DNA of 60,000 nt. Source: Tubiluchus corallicola. Its lineage: Eukaryota; Priapulida; Priapulimorpha; Priapulimorphida; Tubiluchidae. Below the pieces are notes generated by a model that was given only the letters and a program-made list of their open reading frames with translations, did no database searches and had not been told where the DNA came from. The stretch is from assembly GCA_030141605.1 (NCBI GenBank), contig JAQGDQ010000034.1:796001-856000 (forward strand), given 5' to 3'. This document shows, one piece after another, positions 33,000-45,387 of this stretch. Position 1 is the first letter of the stretch, and the number at the start of each line of letters is the position of its first letter. A program made the position numbers and the translations under genes.

Positions 33000-35900
33000 A
33001 ATTATCACTATTATAGTACCTGCACACTGCATAGGCTAGCGGACAAGAATTTGAGTCACTTTTGATATGCGATAACTTACACATAGGATCAGTCACCTTT
33101 TATTAAGAGCACAGTTAACATTCTTTTCCTTAATTAGTTCTAACTTTCACGGTGTCAAAATAAACAATGATTATAAAAATGAAAATTACACGAAAACAAT
33201 GAGCTTTCAGAAAATAATTATAAGACCATGGCATAAATTGCAACTGACACGAACAACAAAATGCATAAAACAATGGATTAATCAAAATTAAACGTACTTT
33301 TAAATACAAAACTGTGCCGCAGAACTGCACAAGACTACATAGCAGAATTTTCTAACAATGCAATATGGCTCAAATACAGTGCAAACTACTTACCAATTTG
33401 TTGTCACCTAAATCGGAATTCAGTCAGTTTATTACCAAAGTTTCGCTTTCACTCATTGCAACAAATTAACTTGCTGTAGCACAATAAAATGTAGGTTACA
33501 TTAAGACGGCACTGTATCTCACAACAGCTAAACGCGTTTCGTAAAATGGCAGTAATGCGAGCGAAACAGCAGAGAGAAAAATCGCCAATAAAACATGTCA
33601 GACAAAGAGATGGAGTGTGGATTGAACGCTAAGCGAGCTTGGCTATGCAGGCACAAACTGACGAATAGAAATTGGATTTACACAACAGACAGACATCTGG
33701 CGGATAGCTCGCTGCTACTGTATGAACACTGTGTATTGCTTTTACAACTAACCGGTTCTAATACGAAATTTAGAAGACACGGGCTGATTTCCCTGAAACA
33801 TTTGTAATAAAACGACGCATCTTCACACGTTAATATCATTTGACATTAAAGATCAATCGATACTGTACCGAAGAGTGTACACAGCGTAATGAAGCTTCAT
33901 TAAAGAAACAAAGTTTAACGCGGGATGAAAACAGTACATCTGTACGTTAATAATTTGAAAACGTAATAGTTTTTCACGTACTTTTCGGGTAATTTTTCAT
34001 TTTTAGCTGCCCTCAGTAACCTGCTGTTTCAGTTAGATAAAATTAATGCGGATGCACAAGTATTATCAAATTGCACTTGTGACTTCTAACAGCGCAATTA
34101 ATTTGCCAGATTTTTCTTCACATATGGTTTGAGATGTATTCAAGCCCAATTTTGCCTCGACGAAACTTAGTTGCACATAAAGCGATGAACAGTTGCTCAC
34201 AATTACTTTGTAGATTAAGCTCATTTCTTTGCTTTTCTCAATTTAGTCAATGCCAGGGCTGCAGATTAACCAATAGCACATTAACAAACTAGAGAGACAG
34301 GTATCTAAAAGAATAAAATATCACAAATATTATTTTTAGCAATAGTGGTTCAAATGAGGCAGAAATTTTGTTGCCAATTTTTAGGAATTAGATAATTAAT
34401 AGCAAAAAGATGCATAGTCCCTGTAACGTTAATCACTAGTTTCTAAAAATTTCAATTTTCTAAGCTGCAGTGTGTACTAACGAGCAATTAATGTCTTACT
34501 ACTGTAACATAGACTCATCACGTCTGTCGGGCACACCGATTAATTGAATTTCGAATACGAGACATGAAATTCAAAACCCATCAAGCGGCGGAAAACGACT
34601 AGCAAGACCAAATTTCACGTTTCAACAAGTGCAGCTATTATGCTTCTGCCATCTATTGGCGCGCGCACAAATTATTTGTAATAAAAAAACTGCTGCCAGT
34701 CAAATCTTCCAACTTGAGGATAGCTTACTAAACAAACACAAAGGTAAAGATGACTGGATAGCTTGAACCGCTAACACAAACGAATGTTTTTAAAATATCT
34801 AGATGTTGCCTCATCTGTCTGTAGCACGCATGCGATATTTCCACTTAGCTTATTTCTAATGGTTTGTGTATAACGTATCACTGCAAAACACAGCAGGTGT
34901 GGCGTTTTAACTCAACTTTATTGTAAGCAATTTAATGTTTTTAAATTTTTACACAAACAAACACCATACAATATTCATGAACGGGATGGTAGCCATACGC
35001 ATGCAAATACTTTGGAGGTAAAATAACCCAACTAAAATTGTTTGCTATGATGCAATAACACAATAAACAACATCATTAATACAAAGTCTTAAATGCCTTG
35101 CATAATGTATAGCTTAACATACAATTGCATACACATATAATTATTACTGACTTGTACTTTACCATAAATACTTTTACGCTGATATACAGTAATGTAAATG
35201 CATTAGTAAACAACAATAAACACACAGACACATGGACATCAAGCTACTGAGATAAAATATTCAATATGAAACATATTTTAAAAACTTAAACTTTGTAAAA
35301 TAAGCGGAATAGAACAAAAAATACCGGGTTGTACAATAATTCAAAAAAATGCAACAATGCATCTCTATATGAATTAAACTATTGGTAAATCAACAATTTA
35401 CAAAAAATCTTGTACTATTATTCATCTGACAATATCCGTGGCTAAATATAAGAGACCACTAAAGAGTTAACAGATGAAGGGGAGACAGTATGCAAACTTT
35501 GGTTAACAGACATAAAAAACTTGATTTTTGCATTATCTACCTGATGTTGCATATCGCAGAAATAACGGGTAAAATATTATTCATTGTTATTAATTAACTG
35601 TGAAAATTAAAGCAACCGATAAGGTGATGCTATTACAATGCGTTATGTGAATTTGTGTCAAATCCACACGAAAACTAAAACAGTACTATCTACAACTTCT
35701 TGCATATCGTAGTATTCTTCAGAACTATATGCAGAACTTTTACATTTTGCTTATTTTAATCTTAACTAAGCATTATTCTCCAAATTATTTTGGCAATAAA
35801 ATAAGAGATACTTGGCATCGTTTTTAACTGTCAAAAGGGATGTTACCGAAACTGAAATTTATGAAACATAGGAAACCGATACGGAAGTGAAACTGAATGA

Positions 35901-36300
35901 AAATCATTTTTGCAAAACCAAATATTATAAATTAGACCTACTATCATAACTGAAAAAAAATCTGAAATAAATAAAATACTTTGTTTTTGCTTATTTGCTT
36001 ATATTTGCTCCGACACAAGTTTAATGAAGTAACTAGGCAAAAAATCCTAACCAAAGAAGTAAAACAATGTTTATAGTTAAAGATAGTGAAACTTTATTTT
36101 ATAAATTTTATTTATAAATATTCTGTTGTCTTTTTTTGTCATAAATTATAAAATTAAACTTGGTTTTATTCAAATTACGCTTATATTTCAGTTGACTGTG
36201 CCTGTAGACCTTGAAGCTTCACAGTCGTCAATACTGAAGATATGCCACATTGCCGTAAAAATCATGCTATAAAATAAGTGGTACGAAAAGTTGAATAAAT
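33000..36300. other. No gene seen
   Basis: A+T-rich intergenic sequence between the two genes, with only short chance ORFs (for example 33595-33807 plus). No repeats of note. Confidence 0.6.
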
Positions 36301-36311
36301 GATATTTACAC

Positions 36312-36317
36312 TTTATT
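36312..36317 (-). terminator. Candidate poly(A) signal for TMEM86
   Basis: AATAAA on the minus strand, about 980 nt past the TMEM86 stop. More AATAAA hexamers follow at about 36085-36115. The choice among them is a guess. Confidence 0.2.
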
Positions 36318-37292
36318 TGAACTATTTTAGCCAAAATTTTTCAGCGATTTTTAACATCTAGGGGAAAAAGGTTAAGCTGGATAAAGAATACTAAAACTTC
36401 TGAAAGATGCAATCAAAAGTTACCAAAAGTTTTGGCTGCGAAACTTAATAATTTTCGATGAAAACGAAACTCAACCTAAAGTGCAACTGAAACGAAATTT
36501 TCATTTCGGTAACATCCGTGACCATCCATGGTTACCACGCTCACACATTATAGCTTCTTAATATCATAACAGATTCTTTGGAAACAGACAATATAAATAA
36601 AGTTGCATTGCTATGTTGCAATATGATTATGTATTATATTTTTGCATATCACATAAAACAATCACATCATCTAAAGGTGTGAAGACTCAGTGAAAAGGTG
36701 CTTTCTTAACAAGAGTGATGCATTCGTGAACCACGGTCATTCACTGGTACCAACAAAAGCAGTAAAAATTTAACTTGATAGTCTATAATGAATTTGATGT
36801 ATACCCATCCCCAGCCTATAAATATTTCTATAAATAGGTAGTACACATAAGTGGCACGATGCATAAATATGTGTGTAGTTATTACACTTCTGTACTAAGG
36901 CTAGTTATATTCAAAAATAATGAACAAAAAAGTTGATGACTCTCAACATCTGCTACATTTATGTTTGAATAAACTTATAATGCTCAACATAATGCAACTT
37001 TAGAACTTTAAGAGCCGAGATTCTTAGGCTGACCAAAAACACTGAACCTAAGTACCGGTACTTCTACCAATCATTTTGCAAAGAACAGTCTGATAATAAT
37101 AACACCTGCAACTATATGTCAATTTCACAGAATTCTTCTTTGTAACTTGTAAATTGTATAGTTATATGTCATGACAGAGTAGTGATTTTCAGCAGTACTT
37201 GCTGTCATCAGTTCCTTAAAACATGTTACAAATCTTTACAAACTAACCACACAAACATGTAATCTAACATGCTTACTGTACAATTTTTGTTG

Positions 37293-38162
37293 TTAGTCTA
37301 ATGAATGACTAGTAAGCAATAATCCATTATGGTCGGACTTAAGAACATCACACTGCAAATGCTCAAAATCCCGTATCTTTCTTTCCAGGCTGTTTGACCG
37401 CGAAGTCTTTGGGCTGTTGTTGAGCGACGATGCACCGCTACTGCATGTTGAATTGGGCCGAGAACAAACCAATGATTCTGGGGGAATCAACTCTTCCACT
37501 GCCGCTCTGCTGTCCACTACGGACAGAGCAATGCCGACCTGAGCTGCATAATACGTCGCCATGACTAAAGCCTGAGAATATGGCACAGGGCAAATGAAAT
37601 GGTTAACAGCAATGATCGTATCAGAAATGCAGAAAAGCACGGCCCCTCCACACGAGCATAACTTCGTCCATGTCCACAGATCATCAAAGAATTGAACACG
37701 TGCAATACCTCGCCACGCCATGAAAGCAATCAGACCAATATATATGGGAACAGCAACAGTGTAAATGCCTTCCGTTACCGGCCACAGCTGACTCTGGACA
37801 ATGCTGGCTAAGATCGTGATGACGGTAGCGGCATAAGGATTGAACGGACGCATTCCGAAAGCGGTGCCGTACACGACTTGTGCGATTCCAAATAATATCA
37901 TGCCATATAGGAAATACTCGCTATACACAAGTACAGCGTCACCCAAACAAGCGAATATGAGCCCAGTTAAGATCCTGCGGGAATAAGCATATTCATCAGA
38001 CAAGTTCATTCCATGTAGAAGAACAAAAACAATGAGCGAGACAATGGGCAGACATTTAACTATCACAGCCAGTGGAGATGGATTCGAGTCCGGTATAAAC
38101 AGTACGAAGTATATGCAGGTCGTTTTGAAAAATGGCACCAATTTTGGTCCGACACTTTTCAA
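37293..38162 (-). CDS. TMEM86A: TMEM86 coding exon 2 (membrane core and stop)
   Basis: Residues 8-296 plus TAA at 37295-37293. The acceptor is TTTAACAG at 38163, phase 0. All membrane segments lie in this one exon. The exon starts with a TTG Leu codon and has no initiator Met in the conserved position, which is why the upstream mini-exon is needed. The C-terminal tail has CSSGASSLNNSPKTSRSNS and then a charged segment ERKIRDFEHLQ. Confidence 0.95.
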   Translation of the reverse strand: MKSVGPKLVPFFKTTCIYFVLFIPDSNPSPLAVIVKCLPIVSLIVFVLLHGMNLSDEYAYSRRILTGLIFACLGDAVLVYSEYFLYGMILFGIAQVVYGTAFGMRPFNPYAATVITILASIVQSQLWPVTEGIYTVAVPIYIGLIAFMAWRGIARVQFFDDLWTWTKLCSCGGAVLFCISDTIIAVNHFICPVPYSQALVMATYYAAQVGIALSVVDSRAAVEELIPPESLVCSRPNSTCSSGASSLNNSPKTSRSNSLERKIRDFEHLQCDVLKSDHNGLLLTSHSLD

Positions 38163-41124
38163 CTGTTAAATAAGAAAGTGGATAAATTAACATTCAAACT
38201 ATAAACTATTTGATCTTGTGCAAAATCATTCCGATAAATTTCTTTTAGGTGTTACAGTCCAAATAAAATTTACAAACCACATTATTGCCTTTTAACATTT
38301 TTACGATTTTATGCCAAAATGGCCGTGCTTCCACAATGCTAAGAGACTGATTTAACCTATAATTATTTAAGATACTCCAAATAATGCAACCTATGTGCTT
38401 AATAATAAGAACAAATAACAAAATGAGACAAAATAAAAATTGTAAAGACATCCTACGGTCATTGAGCACCTACTTAAAACAGACATTTGAGTACTTGTTT
38501 GCTTGGTGGGTAGACTGTATAAAATAATAAATTTTTAGACAAATAAAATAGCACAAGAATCAACCCATAAATTTTACGACTACAGTAGTTCACCATCGGG
38601 AATGTAGACAGCTTTATTTACGAGGTGGCCTTGCATGAAAAATCGTGTTTCCGTGACACACTGGCTTATAGTAATCATACAAATAGGTCCAGCTAAGTCA
38701 AACAAATATGTTTATAATTCACTTAGCTGGTAGACCTGATAAATTTGTACAAATAATGACGCATACACAGAGACTAAAATTCGCATAAGTGGCTACATGT
38801 TGCGGAAAGCACAGAAAATCATTCAACAAGTGATTTTAAAATCAGAGTCACCTGCAATTGAATGACCAATGCAAAATTAAAATAGAAAAGCCGTAAAGGC
38901 TTAGGAATTGCAAGGGTTTACAACCGACTTATCTTATTTTGTAGCCATATTCTTTTCCTTAGGTGTAATTTCAAACAAGAAAAGATGGCCTGCTATTCAG
39001 ACAGTAGCCAGGCCATAGTTTTTGCTTAACAGTGAACATATGGCTGCAGACTGATGATGTTGCTGGGTGCCGTGTAACCCACTAGCCGAAGTAGGACACT
39101 GGTGTACATGGGCTAGCCCAAGTAGGACGTGTCGTGCATGGACTGCCCAAGTAGGACTCTAGAGACAGGTCGCGAATTGAGTCATTAAGTGTACTGGCGC
39201 CGTCTGTTGTCCTTGTTTAACAATATATGTAATAATAATAATTAAAAACGTCAATACACGTTGAATAATTTATACATCTGATCAACTAAAAGAATTTTAT
39301 TCTGAACTGGTAGAACGGACAATATTAAATTTGGCTTCGATATTAATGTTGTTGAAGTGAAATAAACCCCCTTTTTAGGCGATTCCAACATTTGATTAAA
39401 GTATATCATTTTTTATTTTGTCTCGCTACTAATTGTTTTCTACAAAGTAAATGGGCTAGCGAGCTATGTGCACTACATAGTTTCTCTCTTTAAAGCATTA
39501 CGTACTTAGTTTAATGTTATGATGATTTTAATGGAGCTAGTAATGCTGATGATACTATCGAAAAAATACATTAATTTTGTAAATTGTCAAGGGCTATCCA
39601 TCATTATTATAAAGTTACTTTTTCTCTAAAACAAATTTAGTTTTATGTTTTATTATGTCATCATAATTCTCGCTTCCCGTCAAAATTGCCAGTGCCCTAC
39701 TTGGGCTGCCCATGTACAACAGCGCTTTTCCGCAAATTTAGCACATGCGTTTTACCGGAAGTGTCCTACTTTGGCTAGTGGGTTACTCGGCGCCCTACAA
39801 TGTATAGGTGATGTTTGAAGGCGTCTCAAGTCTGTATAGTCAGTTATTAGCCAACAAAACCAATTTAGTGCTATAAAGTCCACCACTAAGATTTTGTTTT
39901 TGTAACCTCGTATTTGCAGGAAAATATCTTTGCGGGAAGGGAGGATTCGTACTCTCTATCAAAACCTAGTGTCAATCACATCCTCTTAGTATTCAGTATT
40001 TATAGTATTTTTATGTATTTAGCACAGGTCATGCAAAATATATTGTGAAAGTACCAAGTGTAAATAGATCAGCATAAAATGACACGAAAATCACGGGCAG
40101 ATTTGCTGTTATTATAGTTCCGTTTTTTCATAAAAATTTAGAACTGTTAGCGGCAGACTCACTGATACATTAGAATGATACAACAATGTATCTATGTATA
40201 CGGCAGGTCCGTTTTACAGGTGTAATTGAGTTGTGATCCATTTAATGGGCATATTTGAGGAAAAGTGAAAATCTGGGCTCTGCTGCAGTACTTAGTACCT
40301 TTATGCTTAGTACCTTTATGCAAAGTTTCAGCTTCGTGCAATGAAAACTACGGCCTGTCATGTGATGTCAACAACAACAACATGACCAAGCTTTAGAGAT
40401 CCCGCACTTAACGCCAGGGCTAAAAGTTGCAGTAATCTAATCCTCAAACAATGGACACTGCGACCCAGTAAACATACCAGTACTGGCTTGGTATATAAAA
40501 GATATGCATAACACAGAAGCAAAAATACCACTTTTTAAGTACATAAATTTGGCTTCAGGTGAAAGTTTACAAGTACAACTTTTGATGATCTTTTGAACAA
40601 CATCTATTTATACTGGATCATCAGACTAAACTATTCACCCTACAATAATGTTTACTTAAGTACTCTATATTTTTTGCACAGATGGCACGTTCCTGCATTT
40701 TTGGTGGGCTCCGTGAATGGCTTGACCACTTGAGGTCACAACTTTTTTGTTAAAATTCCGCCAAAAAAACTACTAACATTATCTATTCTAAACTAATTTT
40801 AATTTTGACGAAGCCAAAACCTTAAAACATCAACCTCAAATATATCATGCTTTTTCTTGGTAACCACTCTTTTCTACCATCTTCTCTTTAAAACTCATAT
40901 TAAGAGTAATCCTTTATAAAATGTTAAAATAACAAAACTAAAATCATTTAAAACTTCAGTAGTGGTGTACTACTACATCTCACTTGCATCCAAATCATCT
41001 CATCATTACCAAATCAAACAGCCGGAACCGATTGTGGTCCTAAAAGTTAACAACTACTTGGAAAATGCTTTTTTCTAGCGTGATAAAACCGAGAAATACT
41101 TACCACGGCTTTGGGGTTTGTCAT
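37293..41124 (-). CDS. TMEM86A: TMEM86-type lysoplasmalogenase (two coding exons)
   Basis: Spliced 296-residue protein of the YhhN family, which in animals hydrolyses the vinyl-ether bond of lysoplasmalogens in ER-type membranes. The joined start is MTNPKAV followed by LKSVGPKLVPFFKTTCIYFV, close to human TMEM86A (KSEGPKLVPFFKATCVYFVL). About eight hydrophobic segments follow, with family blocks KCLPI, GDAVL, SDTIIAVN, PVPYSQAL and TYYAAQ. Asp82 (in GDA) and Asp188 (in SDT) are the two conserved acidic residues regarded as catalytic in the family. The protein is about 55 residues longer than human TMEM86A, owing to a Ser-rich cytosolic tail. TMEM86A versus TMEM86B cannot be separated in an invertebrate; 86A is the closer match. 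Confidence 0.94.
39060..39800. mobile_element. Palindrome-rich nonautonomous DNA transposon, copy 1
   Basis: A 741-bp element inside the TMEM86 intron. Its ends are about 40-bp inverted repeats (left starts TTGCTGGGTGCCGTGTAACC; right, inverted, TTGTAGGGCGCCGAGTAACC; both run on to AGTAGGACAC). Just inside the left end is the motif GGGCTAGCCCAAGTAGGAC, repeated. The interior (39231-39365) is nearly identical to the reverse complement of 45045-45190 in the second copy. There is no transposase ORF. A target duplication is not clear. Confidence 0.85.
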
Positions 41125-41154
41125 TCTTTTTTTTTTGATGTGTAAAAACAATAC
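41104..41154 (-). CDS. TMEM86A: TMEM86 first coding exon (7 codons)
   Basis: The ATG at 41124-41122 starts MTNPKAV, and the donor GTG|GTAAGT is at 41103. The intron position and short N-terminus match human TMEM86A, where MVSPVTVV precedes KSEGPK. The leader is 30 nt (41125-41154), preceded by an acceptor TTATTTTCAG at 41155. A further 5' noncoding exon or a spliced leader is therefore expected. Confidence 0.85.
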
Positions 41155-42455
41155 CTGAAAATAACAGAAAAATACGCAGTACAAATTTATGTGCTTATAT
41201 AGCATCAGATCCAGAAAATCTGGCATTGTTTCTAAGTCTCTCAAAAAACTTGCTCAGTCATGCAAATATGCATCACATACTACATGAGAGAACTGCTTAA
41301 AAACTTGCATAAGTCTTCAAAAACTGACAGGCTCACAACGCTTTCTGATCGCGCACAGTACCTTCACTCGGAACAAATGATAAAATAACCCTGATAAACT
41401 TTTTCGTAGTAGTGTGACAACTAACGCAGGGAATCATTTTTCTAGTATCAGGCGATTTGTTCATAAAATCGTCTCAGAGCAATGTGATTGCTTCAGAAAA
41501 CAAAAGTAAATTTAAGTATAATGAGAGATGGCGAGCTCAATGCCAATCAAGATAAGCTGGCATCACTAAACCATTTAATGGTATGCTATCAAAAAGGCTA
41601 TAATTCACATGAGCGAAAGTTTGGCATTGTTAGAAAAACATACACCAAGATTATTATGTTTTGAGATAAATGTTAAAACTCTCTGCCATTCAGATAGGGC
41701 TTCAGTTTAAGTTGAGATAACATACAGATTACAGTTGTCTACACAATTCCGTTTAATTTTATGAAACAAACAGTTTTACATTGTGCTTTTATAATCACCT
41801 AGTTACTATCAGGCACTGCATAATATAAAATACTGACTACAATTAAGTATACTTACTCGAAGTTGAAACTAACTTAATCTAACGAAGACCCAAATTGCAC
41901 TGTTGTTAAACCAAAAAAGTGTCATTGTTGATGTTGTGAAATTTTATCCTGATCACATGATTAATGAAGGGGGCACTAGTATGATTCTTTTTAGCTCCCA
42001 AAAATCTGAAAAAAGATCTTTGGCTTAGGCAAGTTTCGCTATTGCGCACGACCAACTGGACAGAAACCAATAAAAAAGAAAATAACAGAATGTATTGTAC
42101 AAAATCCTTCTACGGAATACGCACACCGTTTAGATACGTTTCCGTAAGAAATAAGCTAAATATGCGCAAAACTTTCTTGCAAATTTTTATTAAGTTTTTA
42201 TTAGCTATTAATAGTTCTTATTTAATCAGTTTTTTTTATTTGATACCTAGGCACGTTAGTATTTTAATTCTTCTATATCTTGTCTGTGAAATACTCATAA
42301 TACCTCGTCTTTTGCCATAATTGATAACTCAGTGTATTGTACAATTAATTTTCAATTGAAGTGAATTAAACATATTGTGCATGACTACTGTATTACTGTA
42401 TTAAATAAGTTAATATTATTAGAGTTCGTTATAAACAAATGTACTTATAAATCGT

Positions 42456-42605
42456 AAATTGTCAAGTACTGTCTGTCATCATTATAAAGTTAGTTTTTTC
42501 TATAAACAACTTAAATTCCATGTTATATTATGCAGTACTTGGGTTGTCAGTGTATCACACTAGTTCTCCTAAAATTTAGTACATTCATAGTAGAACAACT
42601 GCAAT
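42456..42605. mobile_element. Decayed fragment of the palindrome-rich transposon
   Basis: From AAATTGTCAAGTACTG onward this matches 39581-39760 of copy 1 with many substitutions (shared ATCATTATAAAGTTA, TTATATTATG and AGTACTTGGG/TTGGGC-like blocks). No terminal repeat is left. Confidence 0.55.
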
Positions 42606-44408
42606 GTATGGAACCGTAGAACTGCCTTTTTGTTTGTGCCAGTTCCTGGACATCAAAGAATTTTTTGCTAGCGTGGGTTTCCTTCATTGACGTGAAACAA
42701 CAATCTCCAAAATCAACATATGTAAAAATACATTGTAGTAGTTGCCAATTAATTGATGAACAACTGATGCTGATTGTTGTTGATTTGCCTATAATTTCGC
42801 AAACAAATGATGTTGAATTGGCCTAAAATTGTGATTACATATTACCTAGTTTTATAAATACAGTAGTAAAATGTACAGTATGTATTCTTCACTTAATTAT
42901 GCTTCTAGTTTTATTGTAGTGTATAGCTATTCATCGTGAGTTTTTATTCATGCTTTTTACCCATTAATGATAGCAAAGCCTAAGAGCATTAGGGATTCTG
43001 GCTACCAAATTACTATTAATTGTTTATTAATGCCAAGATTATTAGGCTTGATTGTATGACCTGCGATTAATTTAAATAGAAACCAAACTTAGAAAAATAG
43101 GAAATGTGAAAAACTTGGAACACAGCCTCAGTTTGAACAAGGTACCATGCAATGACACTCAGTTTTAAAACTGATCTCATAACTCTCAACCACTATAGAG
43201 ATTACTGGGTTATCCCATCAACATGATTATCTAATTTGTTGATCTGGCGTCACATTTTTTATAGCATGCAGCCATTTTGTCCCAATGTTTTTACATGGTT
43301 TTTGGCATCACGCAGAATTTTTCCCTGGCAAACCTATAGTTATTTATAAAAAGTTGACTTGTGCTCGTAATTCTCAATCGATTGTTGCCAAAATAAAAAT
43401 GATTTTTTTTTCTTATTTCTCATCTCTACAGAAAAGATTTATGGAAATTAATGAATTAGTCTTTTATAATTTTGTTGACTAACTAAGAAACTACCAAACA
43501 AATGACAATGGAGATAGAGTTAAAAGAAAATACATTGAATTTTCTTGCAAGTTTCTTTTGTGTTCATTGTTCAAAAAATAGTCATGCTATCACCAGTTTT
43601 CTCAGCATTTCAACAAAATAGGTAAAAATAAAAGATGTCAATTAGTTAAACAGCAGGTTTCTGAATATACAAAGTTAATATCCTAAGTAAAGCCAAGAAC
43701 AGCAAAATGTTACTTTCAGTGTAAATGTAATCAATTGGTCATGACTCCAGTGATTCCTGAAAAGACTTTTTAATTCTGTTGTTTTTTCAAAAGTCTATGT
43801 AAATCTGTGTTTGTAACAAAAATTTGAATTATGCTGCTTAAATTAAGTTTCGCCAGCAAACAAAAGGAATCCCATAAAAACAAAATAAAATTTTTAGAAA
43901 ACTAGGTAGTTAACTTACACTCTTATTTTTCGTGCAGAAATAATGTTCATGTTAATTAAAATAATGTACTCTACATTTTTTAAAATAGATCAATTAAATT
44001 AGTTGCATCATCATAATTGTCTTACAAAAACTAATTTTATGCTGAACAAATAATTGGTTTTTATTATCCCGAAAATGTTGACACAATTATCTAGTTCACA
44101 TCTTTGATGAGCCATGTTGACGACATAGAGGCTTTATTAGGTATTGGCTCTGTGGTGGTATAGTCGTTGTTTTTGATCATTGTTGCTGTTATTTTTTGAC
44201 TACGACGATAAAATGAAAATAACATTAACTTTTTTGCATGTAAGTTTTTATTATTTTTTAAGTCAACTATTTTAAAAATGCTTTGGGATTTGACTTGAGA
44301 TGGAGCTAATAATGTATCTATGAGCCGCCAGAACAAATGTTCAAAGAATCTTTCTATTGTATGTTTACACACCAGAACGCGAAAATTGACTAGGTTATTT
44401 TGTGTGGT

Positions 44409-45380
44409 GTTGGGAGCCGTTTGGACCACTGCGCCAAGTAGACCACTTGATGCGCTAAAAGTAGTGTCCTACATGGGCAGCCCAAGTAGGACACTAGCGA
44501 TTTTTGTCGAGAAACTTGCTCTGGCAAAACTTGTTTCCAGTTTATATTACCATTGTTTATAAGTATTGTTATGACATAATAAAGCATAAAACAAAATTTC
44601 TTTTAGAAATGGATATTCCTTGGCAATTTACAAATGCATTTCTTACAATAATTTCATCATTATGATTAACTCCTTTAATATATCATAACATTAAACCTAG
44701 TATCTAATGCTTTAAAGAGAGAAATTCTGCACACAGTTATTACAGAAATAATTGCAAATTTAAAAATGAGACAGATGCTGCTAAGCCTTCACAACACCAA
44801 AAAGTAATTTTTAACATTTAAGAAAAGCAAGGATAATTAGTTTTAATATTATCAGTAGTATTGTAACATGTAGGGCACTGTCCTACATGGCTCGCTAGCC
44901 CATGTAGGACACATAGATCGCTAGAACGTTTACTTATAAGAAAACAATTATTTGCCCAAGAGGTAGTGAAACGGATCACTTGTTTGTGAAGTGAGACAAA
45001 ATCAAAAATGATATACCTTAAACAAATGTTGAATTCGCAAAAAAGTGAGGTTTTTTCACTTCAACAACATTAATATCGAAACCAAATTTAATATTGTCCG
45101 TTCTACCAGCTCAGAATAAAATTCTTTTATTTTATTAGATGTATAATAAATTATTCAACGTGTATTAACGTTTTTAATTATTATTATTACATAAACAAGC
45201 ACAACGGACGGTGTCAGTACACTTAACGACTGAATTCACGACCTGTCTCTAGTGTCCTACTTGGGCAGCCCAAGTAGACCGCGGTCTACTTGGGCTAGCC
45301 CATGTAGACCGCGGTCTACTTAGGCTAGCCCAAGTAGACCAATTGGTCTACTTGGCGCAGTGGTCCAAACGGCTCCCAAC
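44409..45380. mobile_element. Palindrome-rich nonautonomous DNA transposon, copy 2
   Basis: A 972-bp element with perfect terminal inverted repeats of about 37 bp: GTTGGGAGCCGTTTGGACCA at the left and its reverse complement ending at 45380. TGTGGT flanks both sides (44403-44408 and 45382-45387), a possible target duplication. The subterminal part at 45248-45350 is a chain of palindromes (TAGACCGCGGTCTA twice, CTACTTGGGCTAGCCCATGTAG, TAGACCAATTGGTCTA). The left end and middle (44460-44510 and 44871-44935) carry further CCCAAGTAGGACAC units. No transposase is encoded. Confidence 0.92.
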
Positions 45381-45387
45381 ATGTGGT

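Noticed and set aside
44091-44587. ORFs at the left end of transposon copy 2 as transposase
   Set aside because: They cross the terminal repeat and share nothing with a transposase; the element is nonautonomous.
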